DNA of 38,808 nt from Sphingobacterium thalpophilum (GTDB lineage: Bacteria > Bacteroidota > Bacteroidia > B-17B0 > Aurantibacillaceae). Position 1 is the stretch's first letter. Every line of letters begins with the position of its first letter. Below, one piece after another: positions 32,854 to 38,808 of the stretch. The notes under the pieces are model-generated. The model was not told where the DNA came from. It searched no databases and was given only the letters and a program-made list of their open reading frames with translations. Made by a program: the position numbers and the translations under genes. The stretch covers positions 1 through 38,808 of the forward strand of contig CALPON020000011.1 in assembly GCA_943325195.2 (NCBI GenBank). Reading direction: 5' to 3'.

Positions 32854-34338
32854 ATGCAAAAAATATTGATTGCTAACCGCGGCGAAATTGCTTTAAGAAT
32901 TATGCGTTCTGCGCGTGAAATGGGTATAAAAACTGTAGCAGTGTATTCGGAAGCCGACCGTAATGCGCTCTTTGTAAGGTATGCGGATGAAGCCGTTTGC
33001 ATCGGACCACCTCCAAGTGCGCAGTCTTACCTTCAGGGTGACAAAATTATTGAAGTGTGCAAAACATTGAACGTAGACGGCATCCATCCGGGCTATGGTT
33101 TTCTAAGTGAAAACGCTGACTTTGCAAGAAAAGTGCGGGAAGCGGGAATAATATTTATCGGTCCGAGTCCTGAAAGCATGGACCTCATGGGAGACAAACT
33201 CTCTGCAAAAGCGACCGCTAAAAAATACAAGGTACCCATGATTCCCGGCTCGGAAGGTGCAATCAGTGATTTGAATCAAGCCATTCGTGTTGCTAAAGAA
33301 GTAGGTTTTCCTCTTCTTATCAAAGCAAGCGCCGGTGGTGGTGGTAAAGGCATGCGACTGGTAGAACGGGAAGAAGAGATTGAAGAGCAAATGAAACTCG
33401 CTGTGAGTGAAGCAATTTCTGCTTTTGGAAATGGAGCGGTTTTTATCGAACGTTATGCCACGGGCCCGCGTCACATCGAAATACAATTGCTTGCAGATAA
33501 TCACGGCAACTGTGTTTACTTATTTGAACGGGAATGCAGCATTCAACGTCGTCACCAAAAACTAATTGAGGAAGCGCCCAGCAGCGTTCTAAGTCCTGAA
33601 CTTCGTGAACGAATGGGCAAATGTGCTGTTGATGTTGCCAAAGCCTGTAATTACAGTGGTGCTGGGACGGTGGAGTTTCTGGTGGATGATCAGCTCAACT
33701 TTTATTTCCTAGAAATGAATACCCGACTGCAGGTGGAACATCCCGTTTCGGAAATGATAACGGGACTCGACCTCGTGAAGGAACAAATTAAAGTGGCAAG
33801 AAATGAAAAATTAAGTTTTACCCAAGAGGATTTGAAAATCAATGGCCACGCGATTGAAGTGCGTGTTTGTGCAGAAGACCCGATGAATAACTTTTTGCCA
33901 GATATTGGTAAATTAACAGTTTATAAAACACCTGCTGGTCCCGGTGTCCGCGTGGACGACAGCTTTGAAGAAGGCATGGAGATTCCTATTTTTTATGATC
34001 CCATGATTTCGAAGCTAGTGGTGCATGGTAAAGACCGGACAGAAGCGATTGCAAAAATGATTCGTGCGATTGACGATTACAAGATTGTTGGGGTGGAGAC
34101 CACACTTGAATTTTGTAAATTCGTTTTAAAGCATGAGGCCTTTGTCACTGGTCAATTTGATACCGGATTTATTGGCCGTTATTTTAAACCGGAAATGCTG
34201 CAGCAGCCTGATGCTGAGCTGGAGCTGGTGGCAGCGATGGCAGGAGCCCTGATTTTTGACCAAACTGCAGCGCATACATTATCTGGCGCCAACGCGCCTG
34301 TTAAACAAAGTAAATGGAAAAGCCAGCGTCTATCCTAG
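32854..34338 (+). CDS. accC: Biotin carboxylase subunit of acetyl-/propionyl-CoA carboxylase
   Basis: 494 residues from ATG 32854 (MQKILIANRGEIALRI, the exact family start). ATP-grasp motifs: Lys157 and GGGGKGM (161-167), EAPSS, and FLEMNTRLQVEHPVSE with E287/N289/R291; RHIEIQ and the C-terminal biotin-carboxylase domain are intact. It carboxylates biotin on a carrier protein using ATP and bicarbonate. It has about 45 extra C-terminal residues over E. coli AccC (449), as in the Bacteroidota forms often paired with propionyl-CoA carboxylase. The biotin carrier and transferase genes are not adjacent, so acetyl- and propionyl-CoA roles cannot be separated. Confidence 0.92.
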   Translation: MQKILIANRGEIALRIMRSAREMGIKTVAVYSEADRNALFVRYADEAVCIGPPPSAQSYLQGDKIIEVCKTLNVDGIHPGYGFLSENADFARKVREAGIIFIGPSPESMDLMGDKLSAKATAKKYKVPMIPGSEGAISDLNQAIRVAKEVGFPLLIKASAGGGGKGMRLVEREEEIEEQMKLAVSEAISAFGNGAVFIERYATGPRHIEIQLLADNHGNCVYLFERECSIQRRHQKLIEEAPSSVLSPELRERMGKCAVDVAKACNYSGAGTVEFLVDDQLNFYFLEMNTRLQVEHPVSEMITGLDLVKEQIKVARNEKLSFTQEDLKINGHAIEVRVCAEDPMNNFLPDIGKLTVYKTPAGPGVRVDDSFEEGMEIPIFYDPMISKLVVHGKDRTEAIAKMIRAIDDYKIVGVETTLEFCKFVLKHEAFVTGQFDTGFIGRYFKPEMLQQPDAELELVAAMAGALIFDQTAAHTLSGANAPVKQSKWKSQRLS

Positions 34339-34346
34339 CACGAAAC

Positions 34347-34378
34347 TTGCAGGTTACTTCCTGCAATAATGCGCATTA
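34347..34378. repeat. Hairpin and 12-bp palindrome between accC and the DUF4294 gene
   Basis: TTGCAGG/CCTGCAA with a 6-nt loop (34347-34366) is followed directly by the perfect palindrome TAATGCGCATTA (34367-34378), ending 7 nt before the DUF4294 ATG. No T-tract follows the hairpin, so RNA processing or an operator is as likely as termination. Confidence 0.55.
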
Positions 34379-34385
34379 AAAGGAA

Positions 34386-35006
34386 ATGACAGGTCAATGC
34401 ATACGAACCCGAATCGTTCAGATCATTTTCCTGCTGCCTATGACTGTGCTCAGAGCGCAGGAACTTCCTGTACCTGAAAGTCCAGCTGCGGGCGGCATAC
34501 GAACCCGGGCAGAAATTGTGAACGGCGACACCATCCCACTTATTCAGCTCAACACAGTAAATATTTATGCACAGTATCAATATAAAACACCGCGGCAAAG
34601 AGAAGAGTGGACGCGGATAAAGTACAATGTCCGCAAGGTCTATCCCTACGCCATTATTGCCGCTGCTAAATTGAAGGAGTATGATTTGGCTCTTTCGAAG
34701 ATTGAAAACAAAAACCTCCGAAAAGCCTTTATAAAGGCTTGTGAAAAGGACTTACGGGATCAGTTTGAAGAAGATTTAAAAGGCTTGACCGTTTCGCAAG
34801 GCCGGGCGCTCATGAAACTCATCGACCGTGAAACAGGCCGCACAACCTACGAGCTAGTCAAAGAATTGCGAGGCGGCTTTCAGGCAGCCATGTGGCAAGC
34901 CGTGGCCTCGCTGTTTGGCAACAGCATGAAGGTGAATTATGATGCTGAACATGAAGATTTGCTCATTGAACGCGCAGTGAAACTGGTTGAAGCCGGTCAG
35001 TTTTAA
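34386..35006 (+). CDS. DUF4294 family secreted protein
   Basis: 206 residues. A signal peptide (about 1-24, ending VLRAQ) precedes the NGDTIPLIQLNTVNIYAQ segment and YNVRKVYPYAIIAAAKLKEYD, which mark this Bacteroidota family, and ends in helical GRALMKLIDRETGRTTYELVKELRGGFQAAMWQAVA. Function unknown; periplasmic location inferred. The gene is preceded by a hairpin and a palindrome and followed after 28 bp by another secreted unknown. Confidence 0.85.
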   Translation: MTGQCIRTRIVQIIFLLPMTVLRAQELPVPESPAAGGIRTRAEIVNGDTIPLIQLNTVNIYAQYQYKTPRQREEWTRIKYNVRKVYPYAIIAAAKLKEYDLALSKIENKNLRKAFIKACEKDLRDQFEEDLKGLTVSQGRALMKLIDRETGRTTYELVKELRGGFQAAMWQAVASLFGNSMKVNYDAEHEDLLIERAVKLVEAGQF

Positions 35007-35034
35007 AAATCTAAATTTTTAGTAATTTAACGGC

Positions 35035-35673
35035 ATGAATAAAGTCTTTGCTATAACGCTTTGTTGCGTCCTTTCACTGGCCGTTACGGCTCAGGTTAAA
35101 AAACCTGTTCCCTCCAAAACACCAACAGCTGAAGGCGCATCCAATGCCTTAGCAGCCGACACCTCTCAGCCTAAAGAACTTGAGCCCGCAATTCCAAAGG
35201 AATTTGCTGTCTATACAAAACGCTATAAAATCATCAAACCTGCCCTGCGCCTTTGTATTAATCTACCGGGTGGTGACAGCACCTTAAATTACTGCATGGT
35301 TGATTCGCTCGTGCGCGACCCGGAAAACTACAAAGTACTTTTTCAGCACAAAGATGCAGATAGCACCTTTGCACTCATCTATGTTTCTGCCTTCACCAAA
35401 GATCCAGAACGCCCGGAATGTGTCGCAGGACGGGAGACCAAACTTTACTTTATTCGCTGGAACACCACCACGAACAAGGCCATTGTGAAACAACGTTATA
35501 TTGAATCCTGCTACCGCACCATCACCCGACTTTCGGACGAAAATTTAATGGAGTACGATGGTACTCGCCCAATCACCATCAGCTACAACAAAGGAGCCTC
35601 CTTTATTGATCTGACCTTTGATCCCGCCAATTACAAAGCCGGCATCCAAAGTAATAAAGAAGCAGAAAAATAA
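35035..35673 (+). CDS. Secreted protein of unknown function
   Basis: 212 residues with a signal peptide (MNKVFAITLCCVLSLAVTAQ), a Pro/Thr/Ser-rich linker (about 21-50) and an unrecognised globular domain containing four Cys (RLCINL, NYCMVD, PECVAG, ESCYRT) that could form two disulfides. Likely periplasmic. Codon use and composition resemble neighbouring genes. It precedes lpxK by 49 bp, but I see no link in function. Confidence 0.75.
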   Translation: MNKVFAITLCCVLSLAVTAQVKKPVPSKTPTAEGASNALAADTSQPKELEPAIPKEFAVYTKRYKIIKPALRLCINLPGGDSTLNYCMVDSLVRDPENYKVLFQHKDADSTFALIYVSAFTKDPERPECVAGRETKLYFIRWNTTTNKAIVKQRYIESCYRTITRLSDENLMEYDGTRPITISYNKGASFIDLTFDPANYKAGIQSNKEAEK

Positions 35674-35722
35674 CACCTCCCTGGTTTTCAACTCTCAGAA
35701 ATAATAGGCATATTGAAGCAGC

Positions 35723-36808
35723 TTGAATAAAGGACTTAAAATACTGCTGCTGCCTTTAGCCTTTCTTTATGGCCTGATTACACTCATTCGTAACCGGCTG
35801 TTTGACTGGAAAATTTTGTCTCAAAAAGAATTCGACATCCCTACAATTGGTGTTGGCAATCTTTCCGTTGGAGGCGCCGGTAAAACCCCGCTGGTAGAGT
35901 ACATGATCCGTTTACTGCAATCAGAAAACATTCCCCCCGCTACTTTAAGCCGCGGCTACAAGCGCAAAACAAAAGGTTTTTTGCTGGCAACAGATCTTTC
36001 CACCGCTGACGACATAGGCGATGAACCCTTACTCTATAAAAGTAAATACCAAGTGCAAGTGGCCGTGGATGGCAACAGACCAAGAGGCGTTCAGACCCTC
36101 ATGAGCCTCAATCCGCCACCAGCTGTGCTTTTGCTGGACGATGTCTTTCAACACCGAGCTATTCGCTGTGGACTCAACGTGGTGGTGAGCGACTTCAATC
36201 ACCTTTATTTTAAAGATCAAATGCTGCCAGCAGGCACCTTACGTGAATTTCCATCTGGTATTAAGCGGGCAGATGTAATCGTGATCAGCAAAACACCGGA
36301 TTACACGAGTCCGGTTGAAATACGGACACTCCTCAAAGACATTGGCGCTAGGGCCCATCAGCAGGTGTTTTTCAGTTATTTAAAGTATGGAGATCTTTAC
36401 TCGGTGCACGACCGTTCGCAGCAGATGGGCACCCTCACTGATTTATTCCGGTACCGCTGCATTTTATTTTCCGGTATTGCGAATCCCGCCCCAATGATAA
36501 CCTATCTGAAAGAATATGCAGCAGAGGTAAAGCACTTACCCTTTCCGGACCACCACGATTTTACTGAAAAAGATCTGAGTGATATGGAACGCTATTATCA
36601 TAGTTTCAGCGGCGGGAATAAAATCATGGTGACGACAGAGAAGGACCTCATGCGTTTAAAAAAGCCCGAGCTCTGGGACCTCGTAAAAACGATGAACATT
36701 TATATACTTCCGGTGGAAGTAAGCTTCAAAGAGAAAGAAGAAGAATTTAATTCCTTGATTTTAAAATATGTCAGATCTTATCGCATCCACCACCACAAGT
36801 ATACGTGA
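35723..36808 (+). CDS. lpxK: Tetraacyldisaccharide 4'-kinase
   Basis: 361 residues. An N-terminal membrane helix (about 5-22) precedes the Walker A GNLSVGGAGKTP (45-56), then LSRGYKR, GDEPLL and LLLDDVFQHR, all typical of LpxK. It phosphorylates the 4' position of the lipid A disaccharide at the inner membrane. The start is TTG at 35723: an in-frame TGA lies just upstream (35714-35716) and the first ATG is inside the nucleotide-binding domain. The 3' end overlaps the nucleoside phosphorylase gene by 41 nt, giving LpxK a His-rich tail (RIHHHKYT). Confidence 0.92.
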   Translation: MNKGLKILLLPLAFLYGLITLIRNRLFDWKILSQKEFDIPTIGVGNLSVGGAGKTPLVEYMIRLLQSENIPPATLSRGYKRKTKGFLLATDLSTADDIGDEPLLYKSKYQVQVAVDGNRPRGVQTLMSLNPPPAVLLLDDVFQHRAIRCGLNVVVSDFNHLYFKDQMLPAGTLREFPSGIKRADVIVISKTPDYTSPVEIRTLLKDIGARAHQQVFFSYLKYGDLYSVHDRSQQMGTLTDLFRYRCILFSGIANPAPMITYLKEYAAEVKHLPFPDHHDFTEKDLSDMERYYHSFSGGNKIMVTTEKDLMRLKKPELWDLVKTMNIYILPVEVSFKEKEEEFNSLILKYVRSYRIHHHKYT

Positions 36809-37583
36809 ACAAACGGGTAATTTTGCGCCGGAAATCGGCATTATCCTCGGCTCCGGACTCGGTAATTTTATTGACGAAATTCAGGTCGCCTACGCGATAC
36901 CTTATTCTGATATTCTGAATTTTCCAGTCAGCACCGTGAAAGGGCATAAGGGCCAATTGATTTTCGGGACCATTGGTCCAAAAAAAGTAATAGCCATGCA
37001 GGGTCGCTTTCATTTTTATGAAGGGTACACCATGCATGAAATTACTTTCCCTGTCAGAGTGATGAAGGCGCTGGGCGTGCACACCCTTTGTGTGAGCAAT
37101 GCGAGCGGGGGCATGAACCCTGATTACAAAGTGGGTGAACTGGTGCTCATTAATGATCATATTAATTTTTTTCCAGACAACCCCCTCATTGGAAAAAATA
37201 ACGATTCCCTCGGTCCACGTTTTGTGGACATGAGTGAAGCCTATAGCAAAAGGCTCATTTTACTGGCCAAAGAAATTGCCGCAGAACAGAAAATTGCCCT
37301 TAGCGAGGGCGTTTATGTGGGTCTGACCGGTCCTTGTTTTGAGACACCAGCTGAATATCGCATGTTTCGCAGGATGGGTGCGGACATCGTGGGCATGAGT
37401 ACCGTGCCCGAAGTCATTGTAGCACGCCACGCAGGGATGGAAGTCTTTGGTATTAGTATCGTCAGCGATCTGGGCATTGAAGGGCATGTGGAGAAAGTCA
37501 GCCACGAAGACGTTCTGCGCGAAGCCAGCCGCAAGGAGCCACTGATTGCGACTATTGTAAAGGAAGTAGTGATCCGCTGCTAG
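36768..37583 (+). CDS. Purine nucleoside phosphorylase (PNP/MTAP family)
   Basis: 271 residues of the trimeric PNP class: GSGLG (28-32), phosphate site GRFHFYEGY (79-87), NASGG (111-115), GPCFETPAEYRMF (188-200) and GMSTVPEVIVARH (209-221). It cleaves purine ribosides with phosphate in nucleoside salvage. In the base-binding region it has SDLG (D234) where mammalian PNP has Asn243, so base preference is uncertain. The ATG lies inside lpxK (41-nt overlap) and the stop overlaps that of the convergent gene at CTAG. Confidence 0.9.
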   Translation: MSDLIASTTTSIREQTGNFAPEIGIILGSGLGNFIDEIQVAYAIPYSDILNFPVSTVKGHKGQLIFGTIGPKKVIAMQGRFHFYEGYTMHEITFPVRVMKALGVHTLCVSNASGGMNPDYKVGELVLINDHINFFPDNPLIGKNNDSLGPRFVDMSEAYSKRLILLAKEIAAEQKIALSEGVYVGLTGPCFETPAEYRMFRRMGADIVGMSTVPEVIVARHAGMEVFGISIVSDLGIEGHVEKVSHEDVLREASRKEPLIATIVKEVVIRC

Positions 37584-38035
37584 TTTTTAGGGCAGAGGAA
37601 TCTGTTTTCAAAAAGCACGGCGTTGTTCCGTTTATCAGTAAACTGAATCAGCACCTCTCCAGGAGCAATGGCAGAAGCTCCGTTAACCCCTGCTTTATAC
37701 CTGAATTTATTCTCCTCATCACGCCGGTAAAAGTGCTCATAGCGCATGCCAGGAAGTAGTTTACAAAGCACAAGGCTATCGTTTTTCTGAAGAATCAGGG
37801 CGGCATTTTCAGAAGAGATTACCAGAAAAGGCTTCAGTGTATCCGGTACCAGCAAATAAAACAAATCATTTTTTCCAGGAACGAGCTGAGAGGAAGCGTT
37901 TTGCTTTTGAAAAAAATAAATGAATTGCGACTCTTTTTTAAAACGGATTTTTTCAAGATCCTGCGCAGAAAGCACAGCGCAAAAGAGAAGGAAAGTAAAA
38001 AGGAAAGCTTCTGCTTTTATCAAGGACCTTTTCAT
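37580..38035 (-). CDS. Secreted protein of unknown function
   Basis: 151 residues with a signal peptide (MKRSLIKAEAFLFTFLLFCAVLSAQ) and a beta-rich domain that I do not recognise, ending RFLCPKN. It is probably periplasmic. The ATG at 38035 is 44 nt below the tatA stop, and TCCATTTG, a one-mismatch -7 box, ends 5 nt before it, so it may have its own promoter as well as read-through from tatA. Confidence 0.72.
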   Translation of the reverse strand: MKRSLIKAEAFLFTFLLFCAVLSAQDLEKIRFKKESQFIYFFQKQNASSQLVPGKNDLFYLLVPDTLKPFLVISSENAALILQKNDSLVLCKLLPGMRYEHFYRRDEENKFRYKAGVNGASAIAPGEVLIQFTDKRNNAVLFENRFLCPKN

Positions 38036-38079
38036 AAAATCAAATGGAACTTTTTGGGATCTTCTGAGAAGGAAACTAC

Positions 38080-38331
38080 TTACTCTTTCTCAATCTCTTT
38101 TTTAATTTCTTTTACCTGCTCATTAACGTGTTCGGTAATGTGGCCTGTACTATCCTGAATATCGCGCTTAATGCCGTCAGTAGCATCTTTAAATTCACGC
38201 AGACCTTTGCCAAGTGTTTTGGCGATACCGGGAATCCCTTTGCCACCAAACATTAAAAGAATGACAAGCAAAATCATAACGACTTCGCCGCCGCCTAGAT
38301 TCAGAAATAAAATATAGGAAGGGAACATCAT
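38080..38331 (-). CDS. tatA: Twin-arginine translocase subunit TatA/TatE
   Basis: 83 residues: a short N-terminal helix with GGGEVVMILLVILLMFGGKGIPGIAKTLGKGLREFKDAT is the classical TatA transmembrane-hinge-amphipathic arrangement, followed by a charged helical tail (about 50-83). TatA oligomerises to form the translocation path with TatC, encoded at 29089. Two ATGs in tandem start it (38331 and 38328); the first overlaps the stop of the 37-residue gene as ATGA, implying translational coupling. Confidence 0.9.
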   Translation of the reverse strand: MMFPSYILFLNLGGGEVVMILLVILLMFGGKGIPGIAKTLGKGLREFKDATDGIKRDIQDSTGHITEHVNEQVKEIKKEIEKE

Positions 38332-38441
38332 TTCTTTTTGCCTGCACGCATGAACTTAAATACACCAATGCAACCGCCAATAAAAACGACCGCCACAAAA
38401 GCAATAATAACAAAATCACTTAAATCTGGTTCATTGTGCAT
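38328..38441 (-). CDS. 37-residue single-pass membrane protein upstream of tatA
   Basis: MHNEPDLSDF, then one hydrophobic helix VIIAFVAVVFIGGCIGVF, then the basic tail KFMRAGKKK: an acidic N-terminus and a positive C-terminal end, predicting N-out/C-in insertion by the positive-inside rule. The stop TGA overlaps the tatA ATG (ATGA). A consensus promoter (TTCG-N20-TAAATTTG) ends 4 nt before its ATG, making this the first gene of the tatA transcript. I know no family for it. Role inferred only from position: a possible Tat accessory or a leader for coupling. Confidence 0.72.
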   Translation of the reverse strand: MHNEPDLSDFVIIAFVAVVFIGGCIGVFKFMRAGKKK

Positions 38442-38445
38442 ACAG

Positions 38446-38477
38446 CAAATTTACGAAAAAGAATGACATCCCCCGAA
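38446..38477 (-). promoter_or_regulatory. Promoter TTCG-N20-TAAATTTG of the small membrane protein/tatA unit
   Basis: Minus strand: TTCG (38477-38474; three of four -33 bases), 20-nt spacer, exact -7 box TAAATTTG (38453-38446). The ATG at 38441 follows 4 nt later, so the transcript is probably leaderless. Confidence 0.6.
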
Positions 38478-38720
38478 GTGCAGCAGGAAGAACAACACTG
38501 TACCTGCGGCCTTTGCAGGGGGCTCGGGCTGATTAATCGTTAAATTATTTTAAATGTCCCTACGAGTAGATTCCTCGCTATTTCAGACAATTAGTGGCGT
38601 ATGAGGAATCAAAGTATTTTTCAGGGCTTGCGGGCATAACGCAGATACTAAACAATGCCTGTGTTTTCAAGGCGAATAACTCTTCCAATATAGCGTTGCA
38701 TTCATTTTTGTAATGACTCC
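38478..38720. other. Intergenic region at the right end
   Basis: No gene found in about 240 bp. It contains an inverted repeat GATTCCTC (38569-38576)/GAGGAATC (38603-38610) with a 26-nt loop; TATTTTT follows closely (38614-38620), so it may be a loose terminator for a plus-strand transcript or a structured RNA, but the evidence is slight. Confidence 0.4.
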
Positions 38721-38808
38721 TCAGTCCTGCTCTTCCACGCCTATATGCACCAGGGCGTCCCCTTGATTGACCACTGGTTGATTATTGATCCCAACGATAT
38801 AACCATCC
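38721..38808 (-). CDS. C-terminal end of a succinylglutamate desuccinylase/aspartoacylase family protein (partial)
   Basis: The last 28 codons of a minus-strand gene whose 5' part lies outside the window. The sequence DGYIVGINNQPVVNQGDALVHIG resembles the C-terminal beta-barrel-like end of AstE/AspA-family zinc deacylases (pattern DGxVIG...PLVNxGDALFHI). The sequence is too short to be certain; a biotin/lipoyl-like barrel of another enzyme is the main alternative. Confidence 0.5.
   Translation of the reverse strand, partial: DGYIVGINNQPVVNQGDALVHIGVEEQD

Noticed and set aside
38569-38620. Possible tRNA or structured RNA at the right end
   Set aside because: Only an 8-bp inverted repeat with a 26-nt loop; no T-loop, anticodon arm or CCA pattern. 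No tRNA was found elsewhere by eye either.

Overview
The window is chromosomal DNA from a member of the Bacteroidota. The evidence is a type IX secretion system (T9SS) context at the left end: a giant adhesin with a gliding-motility-type C-terminal domain, a PorP/SprF protein and a PorE-like OmpA protein, plus an M1 peptidase with a T9SS type A sorting tail. Several families largely confined to the phylum are also present (DUF2851, DUF3276/PUR, DUF4294), and many genes carry the phylum's -33/-7 promoter (TTTG ... TAnnTTTG). HldD and LpxK show a Gram-negative, heptose-containing LPS. I cannot place it reliably below phylum. There are no tRNA, rRNA, CRISPR, phage or insertion-sequence features; this is mostly housekeeping chromosome with one accessory-like surface locus.

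Layout. 1-8635: T9SS surface locus (repeat adhesin, its 5' end outside the window; PorP/SprF; PorE-like protein). 8640-9678: acyltransferase and GatC. 9773-12302 (minus strand): small CxxC membrane protein, enoyl-CoA hydratase, flavoprotein. 12382-15513 (plus): aldehyde dehydrogenase, DnaJ-domain membrane protein, methylmalonyl-CoA epimerase, ferredoxin. 15795-20382 (minus): unknown membrane protein, a radical-SAM gene remnant, M1 peptidase, HldD. 20452-24926: acyl-CoA synthetase, convergent radical SAM/SPASM protein, Ig-like lipoprotein. 25213-26158: a 48-residue lysine/alanine histone H1-like protein and a PUR-domain protein. 26227-30272: trpG/pabA-aroB-aroA-tatC-AhpD-like. 30276-32594 (minus): ydcF-like, DUF2851, pspC. 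32854-37583 (plus): biotin carboxylase, DUF4294, secreted unknown, lpxK, purine nucleoside phosphorylase. 37580-38441 (minus): secreted unknown, tatA and a 37-residue membrane protein. 38721-38808: tail of a probable aspartoacylase/succinylglutamate desuccinylase-family gene.

How genes work together. AroB, AroA and TrpG/PabA are steps before and after chorismate. TatC and TatA are encoded apart, each at a transcription unit with a strong candidate promoter. Acyl-CoA synthetase, enoyl-CoA hydratase, methylmalonyl-CoA epimerase and a biotin carboxylase of acetyl/propionyl-CoA carboxylase type fit fatty-acid and propionate metabolism, although they are dispersed. LpxK and HldD belong to LPS synthesis.

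Most notable. (i) At least seven genes on both strands have an exact TAnnTTTG -7 box only 4-11 nt before the start codon, implying leaderless or nearly leaderless mRNAs; several also have a -33 box at the right spacing. (ii) Two tiny genes are real candidates: the histone H1-like protein and a 37-aa membrane protein translationally coupled to tatA. (iii) The adhesin contains a 654-bp nearly identical higher-order tandem repeat. (iv) An intrinsic terminator is embedded in the 3' coding end of the opposing pspC gene.
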